From Hemileia vastatrix (lineage: Eukaryota > Basidiomycota > Pucciniomycetes > Pucciniales > Zaghouaniaceae): 64,000 bases of DNA. Where the stretch lies: assembly GCA_030280995.1 (NCBI GenBank), contig JASXTE010000001.1, positions 21,379,606 through 21,443,605 on the forward strand, given 5' to 3'. The notes under the pieces were generated by a model, which was given only the letters and a program-made list of their open reading frames with translations, made no database searches and was not told the DNA's origin. This document shows, one piece after another, positions 1-11,282 of this stretch (position 1 is its first letter; every line of letters begins with the position of its first letter). Both the position numbers and the translations under genes were made by a program.

Positions 1-350
1 ACTTTTATTTTAGCTGGTGAATGAACAGGTTTTCCAGTAATAGGACCAATATAAGACAATATCCCCAAAGTAAGATAATTGGCATCATTTGAATTGGTAT
101 GAATCTTTTTGTGAAAACCAAAATGAGTAATTATAAAATTTGAGAATAATAAATATTCACTGCTAATCTTTTCCCATTCTGAGTCACACCAATTTTGTAG
201 TAAAATTCTGGTTGAAGTTCATGATTTTTTAAAAGCTTTATTGCAGAGTTTTTTACATCAAATAGCAAGAAAAGAATCAAATGAAGGTAAAGAATCCCAT
301 ACTCAAAAATCTTTGTCTATTTCTGCTTTAGATGAATTTTTGAGCAAAGA
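1..350 (-). pseudogene. Tet/JBP-like 2OG-Fe(II) dioxygenase remnant (in A0)
   Basis: The reverse complement aligns base by base with the plus-strand stretch 26050-26400 and with 50012-50400. The readable part gives IITHFGFHKKIHTNSNDAN followed by LTLGILSYIGPITGKP and SPAK, the block holding the candidate iron-binding HxN/D motif of this family. Several stops break it and its C-terminal half is off the window edge. The assignment rests on resemblance to fungal Tet-like 2OG-Fe(II) oxygenases (HxD-type motif, then PITGxPxxSP, then the HQTT and HFGCSFQI motifs seen in the two other copies). I infer no activity for this copy. Confidence 0.5.
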
Positions 351-1261
351 ATAGATTCCTATAGAATTAAAATGAGTGAGCTATATTTAGAATGATACAA
401 AAATTATAAGAATTACCAAGAGAATAAACTTCAAAAAATCCTGGTCTCCATCCAAAACTAATCATGAAAACACCAAACAAATTCTTATTCCTTATCGGTA
501 AGTGAACCAAAGCCATTTGATATAATGTAGAGATGAGATTGGATATTTGATATAATGATTTATCATTAATTCCATTTAATTAATGATTTATTTAAATAAA
601 TTAATGTTTAAAAGTATTACTGATTATGCCTTAAATTCATTGCCTCCTAATACAATTAGATATTTGATATCTTCAGGTAACTTCTTGGGATATTTTTTTT
701 GACTTTAGTTTTATAATACATGATTTTTGATATGTGGCCAAATAAACTATCCAAGTGTGTTTTCTTTTTTAAATTTTCTTTATTTTGATAAGATTGATTA
801 TCTTGTTTTATTTTTGAAGTTTTTGATGAAGTCTGAAATGAAGTAGATATTGAATAAGATGAAGTGAAGATAGAGGTGTATAGGCTTGAATCAGGAGAAA
901 CAGATATTTTTTTCTGAAAAAAATATTTACTGGTCAAAAAAACCACAAAAACATTATTCAAAATTTTTAAAAAACTCACTTCAATTGAAATTGAGGAATA
1001 TTTTTGTATAATTCTGCAAAAAAAAAGGAAAGGAAAAGATTAAATGATGTTCTAAAAGATATAAGTCAACTTTTATGTCTGCCTCATTGCCCCCTTTTTA
1101 CCCCTTGTTGGTGTCCTCAATACCCCCCAAATACCCGCTTCAAACACTTCTATATCCCCACCCTACCCCCCATCTCCTTTTTCATTAATGAACAAGTAGA
1201 GTGGGGGGGCCAGAGTAAAGAGAGGGAGAAGGGAGGGTAGAGGTGATTTGGATGAGTTGTA

Positions 1262-1296
1262 GGGGGGTTTTGGGGGGTTTTGGGGGGTTTTGGGGG
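1262..1296 (+). other. G-quadruplex-type tract (G6T4)3G5
   Basis: Four G runs of 6, 6, 6 and 5 bases are separated by exactly four T each. This is a textbook intramolecular G-quadruplex motif. It lies in the untranslated internal part of Harbinger copy A0; the corresponding stretches of the other copies (about 25.3 kb and 59.9 kb) do not show it. Confidence 0.85.
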
Positions 1297-1811
1297 ATTA
1301 AGGATACCAAAGAGGGAGGGAAAGGGAGTTAGAGGTAGCCAAGGAGAGGAGAATGAGGCATCCAAAAAGGGGGAAACAGGGGATATTTCCATGCCAAGGA
1401 GGAGGGAAAGTGGAGAAAATGACCAGGCCAAGGAGGGATAAATAATAGGATGGAGAGAAAAAAATAAGAGAAAAGAGGGAGAGAGAAAAAAAAGTTAATT
1501 TTACCTTGAAAATGAAAATACCACTTACCAGAAAAAAGATATATAAAAACAAAAAAAGAGAGAAAAAAAAGAAAAAAAATAACAATTAGAAAATATGAAA
1601 ATAAAAAGGTAAAAAATGACTTACCTGGAGAGATGAGTTGAGAAAGAAATGGATTACATGTTCTTTGAGGGATGTTTGAGGAGAGAAGGAAAAGGATATG
1701 AGGGATGAAAGAAAAAAATAATGACTGAAAAATTATGTGATAGCTGAAAATATGTGATTTCATGTTGAAGTGGTGAACAAAAACAAATGAGACAGGGAAA
1801 AAGAGACTTTC

Positions 1812-2600
1812 TTTCAGCCAGGTTGCTAGACCCACCCAGTAAAATAATTAATTATTTCCCGGGATGAAGCCACACCTTTTTATTTTCTATTTATTAATTT
1901 TACTTGTAATAAATTAACTAATTACAAAGAAGTAAAATTAGTAAATAATTAAAATTAATATTATTTGTCCCTTATATTTTATTTCCTAACACCGTTCTAA
2001 ATGACAGGATTAGAGAAATAAATATTAATATTAAAATAAAAATTAATATAAAAATTAAAATAATTATATACAAGAAATTCAAATTACCTATTTAAAAATG
2101 ACACTTACAGTACTTTTTAAATAAGCTAATTTAATTCTGAAATATATAGTAAATACATATTTTTAACACCTTCTTTCTAGAACAACCTTATTATTTGAAA
2201 TATATTTTTGGAATATTCTTCTTCTTTCATACTCCTGTATTTATGATATTTTTTCTCCATGCTTTGTCTCTCTTTTGCCTATATAAGGCCTCCTTTTTCT
2301 GGTTGTTTTGGGTCATTCCTTATTTACTTATTTTATTAAATAATTTAAATCAAAATATTTATTTATATTATTTATTATTTCAGTAGTTACAACATAGTAA
2401 TTCTAAATTATAAATCATAATAATAATTATAATAATTCTACCTCTTTAAATTTGAGTAAACAAAATAAAAGAAAAAATACGTACCTTTGACTTTGAAAAC
2501 CCCAAAATCCACCTATCACGTCTGTAGGACCTCTGTTAAAAATCTTCTAGACCATCAGGACCCTTCAACACTTTCACTAAATATTCAAAATAAAATTCAA
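1812..2600 (+). repeat. Promoter-like repeat family F, copy F0, inserted in A0
   Basis: It starts at TTTCAGCCAGGTT, the degenerate form of the family start TGTCAGCCAGGC, with a CCAGTAAA block soon after. A TATA core, TTGCCTATATAAGGCC, lies at about 2277-2292, and a CTTCTAGA block near 2547, as in the other copies. It splits the Harbinger copy A0: A0-like sequence stops near 1836 and resumes near 2615. No ORF is credible inside; the 63-codon frame at 2195-2386 is low-complexity. Confidence 0.5.
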
Positions 2601-2659
2601 TATACAAAAAATAAAATTAGAAAACCAAGGGAATAATACACTAAACTTGATCATTTGAA

Positions 2660-4079
2660 GATTATGAAAAAAAATTAAAAGGGTTGTGTTGAGAAATGCT
2701 GGAGTATAATTGGAATAATGATGGAGCATATCCCTGTGGGAAGTAAGATTTGTAAATCAAAATAAGGTAGTAATAGTAGATAAAAATGAAATGAATTTCT
2801 TAATAATTTAAGAATAAATTGCTAAATCTCCTAATGTGATAGTGTAATTGGAAGAATTTTTGCCCATATGCTAGTGGTTTGAGAAATAGAAGTGTTGGAT
2901 ATAGTGGGAGGTGTTTCAACTTCTTCATCTTTGTACAACTCTAACCATTGATTTTTTGAGGTCAGCAAGTAGGTTATTAAGTATAGTGCAACACAAAATC
3001 CAGATGATCACTGCCTCCATTTCAGATTCATTTCTAATAGGACTTCTTAATTCCCTTAAACTGGAAAAAAAATCAAGATTCCAATAGAATGTTCAATATG
3101 GACTCTTGACTTTGCCAAATGATTTTTGAACTTGGCATTTTGACTATCTTCAGATGCTACTCCCAAAAAGCAGGAAGTACATACTTTCCATCCACATAAG
3201 TAGAATCTTCCAGAAGATACTTATCTTCATCAAAGAATTTTTCAGGCTCTTTTGAAATTTGAATTCTTTGAAAGATGTAGGAATCATGACATGATCCAGG
3301 ATAGCCAGCAAAGAATGATATAAATCTTTTGTTGATGTCACATATAAGCTGAACTGAAATTTAATATTTATAGAGAAGGTATTGTCACTTGTTTTAGTAT
3401 GAAAAAGAATGAATTGAATTAAAAATAAGCTACCTCTTTTTTTGGTAAAAGTAATTTTTCCACCTTGAATAGGTTTCTGACTTAAAGGAATAGTAGTACC
3501 ATAAACAAAAACAATACATCCTGGGAAATCCTCTGCTTGCATAACCTGAGATGATTCAAGTCATTCTTCTTTAGTTGGCCAGGTGAGACATTTATATTTC
3601 AAGTATTTTATACTAGTGATGCATTTTTTTGTATAAGTGTTAACAGAGCTATACCCTAAATCAAAGACATTTTCCAAACATTTCAGGAAAGCTCTGTTAC
3701 CATTGGAACCCAAAAGACATAGTTTGATGGCCAATTGAATTTAAGGATCACATTGTGGTTTTTGAAAATTATTTTGAAACATGGGGTGGTCCTGAATAAA
3801 CTCAATCAATCTAAGGAAACACTCCTGAGAAGTCCTGATTAACTGTCTAAAACTGGCTAAAGATAGGTTAAGAAGTGTTCAGATAGTGTACTTGGGGGTA
3901 TGAAGTACTTAAGGCTTTCTTGGAATAAAGTAATGTTTCCTGTCTATTTTTGATAAAAAAATAAAATTTTCTTCAAGATCAGAATCAGAATTACTATCAT
4001 AGTCCAAGAGGAGATCAAGAGCTATGAAAGTCATTGCTTGATGTAGCTTATCATCATTTAACAGTGAGAAAGGCATGGC
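2660..4079 (-). pseudogene. PIF/Harbinger transposase, heavily decayed
   Basis: The minus strand follows the intact transposase at 12542-11283 over its whole length. The clearest remnant is MQAEDFPGCIVFVYGTTIPL (3542 downward), where the catalytic Asp of FVDGTT has become Tyr. Frameshifts and stops occur throughout, and a block around AAACGGCCTTTC of the intact copy is deleted. Differences are enriched for CpG-to-TpG changes (for example TACGGAC to TATGGAC). It cannot encode an active enzyme. Confidence 0.8.
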
Positions 4080-4697
4080 TCTTATATGGTATAAAAATGT
4101 AAATTATGTACAATGTTTTGAGTTATAATATGTGATGCTGCAGAGTGCTGTGTATGAATGGGATGATTCTGACGAATTAGTGAAATATGAATTTATGGTG
4201 AAATCAGCACTTTTGGTTGAGAAAGTGCAGATTTGAGTGAAATAAGTGAATTATTTAACTTTTGAAATCCACCAGTGTTGGGGCTAGTGTGTTTCAGAAA
4301 TATGCACTTAGATTAGTGTGTATTTGTTCAAATATAAGGTTGAAATTTACAGAACTGACACACCCTATTAAATGATTGACACAGGCTCATATGGCAGCAT
4401 TGATTCAACATAAAAAGGCATTCCTAAAATCTATAAATGCACACTAACTTACAACTAACTGGTAGAGTAGGCACGTTAAATACATCTGTTTATCAAATCT
4501 TGTTTCATAAGATGCAACACATGCAAATCATCATCAGTAGTAAATTGACATTCTTTAAGCAGTAATATTTTAACACCATGAGACCTAATGAGGCTTTCTC
4601 CTTTTAATTTGTCTGAATCCAGTTTTTCTTGATCCATTTCAAGTTTCTTTCAGTTAAATTATTTTGACAATTAAATCATTTCCATCTTTCCAAGCAT

Positions 4698-5375
4698 TCA
4701 TTTTTTCTCATTTAACTCATTGAATTGTTTTTCTTGTGTTGACTTGTCTTCCAATAGAGCCAACTCACTTATGTGTTGTTTCTTGGTTGCTTTATGACCA
4801 AGTGGGTGTGAGGATACTGAAAGCAAAGACCCAGGTTGAGTTGAACTTGGATGTTCACTTATATCATCAAGGTTAGCATTATGAGAGTCATTGTGAGAGT
4901 TATCAGAAGTGATATTAATAGATTTGGAGTGTGTTTTGTTGGTCTTCATGCACTATTTGGGTGCATGCTTGAGTTTCTCTCATGCAGAAAGATTTTTGAA
5001 AACTGTTTTGTTTTTCCCATGACAAAGAAGAAGATCTGATCTGATATACTCTCTTGATGGTTTATGCTCTATTGAATAATAAATTGCATTTTTTAAAATA
5101 GCCCATCTGAGGTAAGAAAAAAAGGATTGAATTTGAAAGACCTTTTTGAAAACAAAAAGGATACCACACCTAGTTCTAATTTGCTCATAATACCTGTAGT
5201 GAGTTATTTCTATGTATATTGAAGTCTGTCTCAATTTTTTAAAGAAAATTTTTCCAGATTGGTATGTTGAGTATTCAGGTTTCTCACTGAAAGTAACCCA
5301 AGAAATTTCAACCTGTTCTTCTTCATCTGGAGTCCTATTGTGGGATCATTTTTTCTTAGGATCACTAGACATCAT
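4698..5375 (-). pseudogene. Degenerate DNA-binding-type protein (NAM-associated/GT-like)
   Basis: Starting at the double ATG near 5375, the minus strand reads MMSSDPKKK, then a TGA, then RTPDEEEQVEISWVTFSE and a segment with YQSGKIFFKKLRQT. This resembles the N-terminal helix pattern (E-D-E-x-L-x-x-S-W ... N-Q-x-G-x-x-F-W) of plant and fungal transposon-associated 'no apical meristem-associated' proteins. About 100 codons on, a second frame (4949-4698) gives a polar Ser/His-rich linker, HPLGHKATKKQH and an acidic/basic coiled-coil end, matching the GRKxAK-plus-coil C-terminus of that family. Frames are broken at least twice. The family call is inference from motif layout. It lies between A0 and repeat F1 and may belong to an unrecognised element. 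Confidence 0.4.
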
Positions 5376-5499
5376 AATGATAAAATGCAGCAGGTATAAG
5401 TGTAATGAGGTGTGATAAGATGTATTACAAAAAATGGTTTGTTTTTAAAGAGATGAACAAATTGTGACCAGTCACAATAGAATTTGGATGAAAAAAGGC

Positions 5500-6833
5500 A
5501 CAGGCTGGCAAACGTTAAAGAGGGGGTGTTGGCTGGGCATCTAGAAGAAGGAGGATAAAAGGGAGACAGAAATAAAGGAAGCCAGGGGAAGGATAAAAAA
5601 AATAAAGAATTTATATAAAAGAATTTAGATTTAGGAATTTTAAGAATAATTAAAGTGACAAATAAAAAAATGCAACAACAAAAGTTGAGGAGTGACACAA
5701 TGGGAGGCTCAATATATAATATTTAAATTTTGTAAGTTATGTATCAATGCATGGTTCACAATTATTATTATTAACAGACTTAGAGCAAACTTTAGATCTT
5801 TATATAAAATTTAAATTAGAATAGTAGTACTAATAAAAATAATAATAAATGTATTATATTAAAAAATATGGTTAAGTTTTGAGTGTATAATAAGTGGTGT
5901 GGCTACAGGGGGTTACCCAAGGCCCTTATATAGGCAAGGGGCCCTCTGAAGCATCATAATAAAGTATATACAAAAAGTAATAAAAATTTAAAAACAATTA
6001 AATGATTTTGAGTAAGTATAAGGGGAAATATGACACAATTAACTAAAACACATGAGTTAGAGCCTAAATATCCACCAATTTAATCCCAAACAGTTACCAT
6101 AAAATTAGTGAGTAATTAAATAAGATTGAGATGCATAAAAATAATTAATTTAATTTAAAACATGTCTTATAATCTTTTTAAATAATAACCAATTTAAGTG
6201 AAACATGAAAATAACTTATTTTAACACGTGAACAATAATGTAATTAATTAATTTAGTATAAAAAATGAACAATAAATTATTTTAATTACTTTTATTAGTG
6301 TAATAATTGATTTAATTTAAAAAAAATACTTATTATAACAACATTACTAATTTTTAGGATGAAACATTAATAATATATTTAAATAAGTGTTTTAACTTGC
6401 TTAATATTTTGATGACACATTTAGGAATCCAAAAAGCGCCCAATATTATTGTTTAATAACATATGTAAGGTTTTATTTAATATATAAATTTAATTGATTA
6501 ATTTAATTACATTATATGTTAATTTTATACTTATAATTATAATATATGTTTATAATTAATTAATTAATTATTTATATTTATTAAATACATAAAAATGTGC
6601 CATAATTTATAGAATATAATATTTATTATGCTTAATTTAAATGTATATAGAATTTATATAATAATGAAATTAATATAATACTTATTTTATATATATTTAA
6701 TAAAATACTTATATCATTTCATTATGCAATATAATATTAATTTATATACATAATAAGCATATTTTTACACCCTCTTTTGGTTCCAGTAAATTGACATAAC
6801 ATTTACTGGGCTCCTGGTATATCATGGCTGACA
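5500..6833 (-). repeat. Promoter-like repeat family F, copy F1
   Basis: Read on the minus strand it begins at 6833 with TGTCAGCCATGA, then a CCAGGAG...CCAGTAAA block. A very AT-rich body follows, then a conserved core with CTATATAAGGGCCTTGGGTA at about 5934-5915 and CCCCTGTAGC just after, and finally a pyrimidine-rich tract ending in CTTCTAGA near 5545. The core is shared almost unchanged with copies F2 and F4. No coding potential. It could be a solo LTR or the 5' end of a larger element. Confidence 0.5.
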
Positions 6834-7234
6834 GGGGGGCTCCACAAGTTTTGGTAAAGTTAGGGCAACAGATAGGATACTTAACAAGATCTTTTCTTAA
6901 AGAGGGCCTAAAAGAGCCCAGCTGGGTGGATTTTGCTCAAAACTTGGTAAATTATGCATACCAAGTCAAATTTCCAAGAGGGATAGAGATGCTCTAAGTT
7001 CTGTACATACTTGGGATATGGGGCCTGAAAAAATGTAATGCAATGGCTCATATTTTTTTCTACTATTATACACTTGATCTAAAAGTTTTTATTGACTCAG
7101 ACATACATTCTAAGGCTGATTGAGTGACTGGAATAAGAGTAAATTAAAAAAAAAGAAAAAAGAAATAAAGAAAGGTGGTGAATCTTACTTTCTACCCACT
7201 GTATAACCTTGTCAACTGTTATTCAGAAATAATA

Positions 7235-7350
7235 CAGCCAGATCCAAAAACATTGAGACAAAAATGAAAACTTTTGAAAATTTATTGTCAGCCCAAAAGT
7301 TGAGCTGCAGTATTTTTTGACATCATCAATTCATTTTTTGTGACAATCAA
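7235..7350 (+). repeat. Half of a Tc1/mariner-type MITE (family H), copy H2
   Basis: Starts CAGCCAGATCCAAAAACATT directly after a TA (7233-7234) and matches the left arm of the complete MITE at 15384-15640 for about 115 bases. CpG in the reference arm is TpG or CpA here. The right arm is missing; sequence similarity stops shortly before repeat G1. Confidence 0.6.
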
Positions 7351-7444
7351 GTTTATTTCTCTGTTTTCTTGTCCTTCTTCATCATCTTTATGGTAACAGT
7401 GTCAGCACTTAGTCTGGAGTGAACTGGAGGTAGATATGTTGGCT

Positions 7445-7800
7445 GCACCATAGGTTTTAGAGCATTTGCAGCTGTGTTGGTAAAGTGGTTTGTTATGCAT
7501 ATTTTACTGACTTATTCCCCAATTGTTGCTCAGTTAGACTCTAGTAACTAATATATTCTGTAGTCATATAATCAAATGAGAAAAGTTGCTTGAGTAGCTT
7601 CTGTAATTGTCAAAACCTCATGCCACTTTATTTTGACTCAACCATTATCTACTGAAGCCAGATGCACCTCATTAATTACTTATCTGTTTTTTCACCCTCA
7701 CTTCACACAACAATAGCCACTACTATCCATTAAATTACTATTTATATTTGTATTACACACTTCAGCCACACCTTCTGAACTATAATAGCTAAATAAATAA
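7445..7800 (+). repeat. Dispersed repeat G, CpG-depleted copy
   Basis: About 340 bases match 13068-13405, from TTTTAGAGCATTTGCAGC to the CTATAATAGCT block. Nearly all differences are transitions at CpG in the 13-kb copy (TCGGTA to TTGGTA, TTCGGTATG to TTTGTTATG, AGACGTGCC to AGATGCACC). Non-coding. Confidence 0.7.
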
Positions 7801-8274
7801 AAAGAAGGAATAGAATAAAAGATATGAATGTAGTGTAGCATACATATATATACTAGGATGATCTCCGCAGTAAAAGAAAGAGGTGGGTGAGTGAGTGGGG
7901 AAGTATATTCTGGTCACAAATTTTTAGATGAGAAGATAGAGAGAGAAGGGAGATGATCTTACAAGCAAAAAGAGAGAACATGCTAAATGATAAGACTCAT
8001 GCAAACAATGATCAAAGGAGATAGAATGATGAAGCTCATTTGTGTGTGTTTTAATATTTGTTTAGTATTACAATGAGAGATAGCTAAGGAGATAAAAAGA
8101 AGGGAAGAAGTTTGTAAGCTAGACATGATGAGTAAGAAGGATAGGATTCAATGGTTATTGAACCAATGGGAAAGTGACAACAAAATTGAGAGAGAAAGAC
8201 AGGATGGAACGCTGGAAGAGAGGATGAAGATTGGGAGTGATGGCAGCAAGAAACATGAAAGCTGTCGGTCAGTT

Positions 8275-9400
8275 GTCTAGAAGAGGGACAGAAAAGGGGC
8301 AAAAAAGAAGAGAAACAAATAGGAAAAGATACTAAAGGTAAATAAAAAGATAAAAGTAATACTAGAAATAATTTATTTAAAATGAAGCAACGACGAGTGA
8401 GTTGGGAGATGAACAATTTGAGGTTTTATTTAATATTAATATTATTTAAGTAAGAGTTCTGCGTGGCAAACACTATAATTCCTATCAGACTTAAGGCAAC
8501 CTTTAATTTGTTATTGAGAATTTTTAATTAGATTGTAGTACTAATAAAAATAATAATAAACATGATAAAATTATCTTTTAAATTGTTGAGTGTATAGTAA
8601 GTGATGATGCTACAGGGGATTATCCAAGGCCCTTTTATAGGCAATGGGTCCTCTGAAGCGCCACTATGTTTGTAAATACAATAGTTAGAATAGAATAAAA
8701 CAAATATATCAAAGAGTAAATGAAACATAACAATGTAGAGAAAAACATGAAACAAATAATTAAAACCCCAATTAAGAATCCAATTTTCCTGCCATTAATT
8801 CCCAAATCAGTAAGTAAAAATAGTGAATAACTAAACAAGATTGGAACATAGGAACTATGAGAAAAATAATTCCAAACAGATGGTACAGTCTGATTTAAGG
8901 ATATTTTAAGTGAAACAAAAAATATTTTGACACAACAAAACATGTAATTAATCTCAATTTAGTATAAATTAATTAATTGGTTTTTCCTGACACAATTAAG
9001 GGTCAAAAGAAGCGTCATTAATTATTGTTTAGTATTATATGAAAGGTGTTATTTAATATATAAATTTAAATAATTAATTTACATATATTATAAGTCAATT
9101 TTACACTTATAATTATAATATATGTTTTTCAATTAATTAAATATAAATTTATAATTATTAAGTAACATAAAAATGCGCCATTATTTGTAGAATATATTAT
9201 ATTATGTTCAATTTAAATGTATATAAAAATTTATATAACCAATAAAATTAATATAACACTTGTATATAATAAAATACTTATATAATTTTATTATGCAATA
9301 AAATAATAATTTATATTCATTAAATACAATTCTTACCCACTCTTTCAGGTTTTATAAGTTACATATCATTTACTGGACTCCTGGAATAGCCTGGCTGACA
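8275..9400 (-). repeat. Promoter-like repeat family F, copy F2
   Basis: On the minus strand it runs from TGTCAGCCAGGCTATTCCAG at 9400 through an AT-rich body to the core GCCTATAAAAGGGCCTTGGA at about 8643-8624 and CCCCTGTAGC. The tract then ends CTCTTCTAGA near 8275. Same orientation and architecture as F1. The frames at 8084-8943 are by-products of pyrimidine-rich sequence and are not genes. Confidence 0.5.
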
Positions 9401-9429
9401 AAAGCAGATGATGACAGCAGGATATTGGT

Positions 9430-9595
9430 CATTGTGATGATTATAATTATAATTATAGTTATAGTTATATAGTGATGGTGATAATTATTTTTATTGTGAT
9501 TGTTATTGTTATTGTTATTGTTAGTGCTATTGTGATTGTTATTGTGATTATGGTTATGATTATGTTATTATTATGATCATTATTATATTATTCTG
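9430..9595 (+). repeat. Degenerate ATTGTT/ATTATA microsatellite
   Basis: Imperfect tri- and hexanucleotide repeats (TATAATTATAATTATAGT, then TTGTTATTGTTATTGTTATT) occupy the gap between repeat F2 and Harbinger copy A1. Slippage-type low-complexity DNA without coding potential. Confidence 0.85.
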
Positions 9596-10029
9596 ATTGC
9601 TGGTCTAATTGAAAGAGGGCAAGATTCCCATTGGCACAGGGCTGGAGAAACATTCAATAGGGGGTGTCAGTTCTGGCAAATCCGCACTTAAATTAAGTGC
9701 GGATTTCAAACCAAATCAGCACTTACAAATCAGCACTTAAATTTTGCAAAAAAGTCACTTATTTCAAAAAAGGGTGTCAGTTATGACCTCAAATCAGCAC
9801 TTTTTTCCCGTTTTTTTTCACAACCACATTTTGGCCACAAAACATCCCTTCCTTTCTTACCCCATCCCTGTCACATGTGACACACTGACCTTCCTCGCTA
9901 CCTACCCATCAATCCTCGGCACACACCCCTTCCTGACATTTTCAATATTTTGACCAGGCATGTTTACATTCTTTTTTACTTATTTCTTCTACTTTTTAAT
10001 CTTTTTTCTTGTTATGTGCCAGTTTCATA

Positions 10030-10116
10030 ATGCCTCCCAGACATTCCAAATCTCAAAAGGTAACTCAAAAATCTGCTTCGTCACAAAAGTCTCCTCGTAA
10101 AGCAAGGATTACATAG
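10030..10116 (+). pseudogene. Truncated N-terminus of the Harbinger Myb-like gene
   Basis: Encodes MPPRHSKSQKVTQKSASSQK plus eight residues, then TAG. The first 22 codons match the Myb-like protein that starts at 28707 on the minus strand. After SPRKA the reading departs from the parent at the junction with the triplicated block, so this is the scar of a large internal deletion. Only the basic Ser/Lys tail remains; no DNA-binding domain is left. Confidence 0.7.
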
Positions 10117-10200
10117 AAAAAAAATCAGTGACTTTTTCTATTACTTACAACTGTTTTTACAGAATTGAAAACTATGTTTCAGCTAATATTTTATGGAAGT

Positions 10201-10232
10201 GAACTCTGTTCTTCGCCCGAAGAACAGAGTTC
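10201..10232. repeat. Perfect 15-bp palindrome, copy 1
   Basis: Arms GAACTCTGTTCTTCG and its exact reverse complement are separated by CC. It is repeated without change at 10536-10567 and 10838-10869, although the surrounding blocks differ slightly. Could form a stable hairpin, or be a dyad protein site or a remnant of a small insertion. Confidence 0.9.
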
Positions 10233-10535
10233 ATCCTCCTATTTTCACATTCTGTTTGCACCAATCTCCAACATTTTCAATATTTTGACCAGGCATGTTT
10301 ACATTCTTTTTTACTTATTTCTTCTACTTTTTAATCTTTTTTCTTGTTATGTGCCAGTTTCATAATGCCTCCCAGACATTCCAAATCTCAAAGGGTAACT
10401 CAAAAATCTGCTTCGTCACAAAAGTCTCCTCGTAAAGCAAGGATTACATATAAAAAAAATCAGTGACTTTCTCTATTACTTACAACTGTTTTTACAGAAT
10501 TGAAAACTATGTTTCAGCTAATATTTTATGGAAGT

Positions 10536-10567
10536 GAACTCTGTTCTTCGCCCGAAGAACAGAGTTC
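10536..10567. repeat. Perfect 15-bp palindrome, copy 2
   Basis: Identical to the dyad at 10201-10232, 335 bases downstream, in the second block. Confidence 0.9.
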
Positions 10568-10837
10568 ATCCTCCTATTTTCACATTCTGTTTGCACCAAT
10601 CTCCATCCCTTTCAATTCTATCAACACATGCTTGTCTTCCCTCCCCATGCCTTTCGCTATCCTCCCAGCCCCATTGTATGCCATCCTCTTTTAAAGGTAA
10701 TTCAAAAATCTGCTTCGTCACAAAAGTCTCCTCGTAAAGCAAGGATTACATATAAAAAAAATCAGTGACTTTTTCTATTACTTACAACTGTTTTTACAGA
10801 ATTGAAAACTATGTTTCAGCTAATATTTTATGGAAGT

Positions 10838-10869
10838 GAACTCTGTTCTTCGCCCGAAGAACAGAGTTC
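10838..10869. repeat. Perfect 15-bp palindrome, copy 3
   Basis: Identical to the dyads at 10201 and 10536, 302 bases after the second, in the third block. Confidence 0.9.
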
Positions 10870-11282
10870 ATCCTCCTATTTTCACACTCTGTTTGCACCA
10901 ATCTCCATCCCTTTCAATTCTATCAACACATGCTTGTCTTCCCTCCCCATGCCTTTCGCTATCCTCCCAGCCCCATTGTATGCCATCCTCTTTTGATCCC
11001 CATTTCACCCCTCTCAACCTCTCCCAGACCCTTTTCTTCATTTAAAATGCCTCGGAACCCTTAATCTTCCCTTCCAACTCTTTCCCAACCTTTGAGTGAC
11101 TGAAAAAATATGCGTTTGCTGAAAATATGTGATTTCATGTTGAGTTGATGAAAGAAAACACAGAGAGAAAAAAAATAAGACTTTAACAGCAAATTCAAAA
11201 ACCAAAAAAATATGCAAAAAAATTTACCATTCTCAGTGAATAATACATGCAAATTGATAATTTGAAGAGAAAGAGAAAAAAA

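Larger units (their letters stand above)
1..4365 (-). mobile_element. Decayed PIF/Harbinger copy (A0), cut by the window edge
   Basis: Read on the minus strand, this region has the same order as the other large Harbinger copies here: transposase (4079-2660), the AT/T-rich untranslated segment (about 1840-1290), then the Tet-like gene (350-1). The transposase-side end survives at 4350-4365 as a damaged copy of the family terminus (CTGACACACCC for CTGACACCCCC). It is interrupted at about 1812-2600 by the promoter-like repeat F0. The far terminus lies outside the window. Compared with the copy at 9660-12849 it has lost many CpG sites to TpG/CpA, so it is an old insertion. Confidence 0.7.
10059..11000 (+). 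repeat. Three tandem copies of a 302-335 bp block
   Basis: Copies begin GGTAAYTCAAAAATCTGC near 10059, 10395 and 10696. Each carries the GCTTCGTCACAAAAG coding scrap of the Myb-like gene, a short AT stretch, and a perfect palindrome. Copy 1 runs into a second scrap of the Myb-gene 5' end; copies 2 and 3 continue with a different pyrimidine-rich tail starting CCCTTTCAATTCTATC. The 64-66 codon frames that repeat with the block are by-products of the duplication. Confidence 0.9.

Noticed and set aside
1262..1296. Telomeric repeat (GGGGTTTT type)
   Set aside because: Only three units, internal, surrounded by transposon sequence, with no array or terminus.
1298..1835. 168-codon and 95-codon minus-strand frames as genes
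   Set aside because: They read through the purine-rich untranslated part of a Harbinger element; the translation is low-complexity Phe/Leu/Ser and is not conserved in the inverted copies.
5500..9400. F1 and F2 as the two LTRs of one retrotransposon
   Set aside because: Same orientation and 2.6 kb apart, but the space between holds MITE H, repeat G and no gag, pol, primer site or purine tract, and the two copies are strongly diverged.
10059..11000. CRISPR-like array
   Set aside because: Only three long repeats (over 200 bp) with unequal spacing, in eukaryotic transposon DNA.
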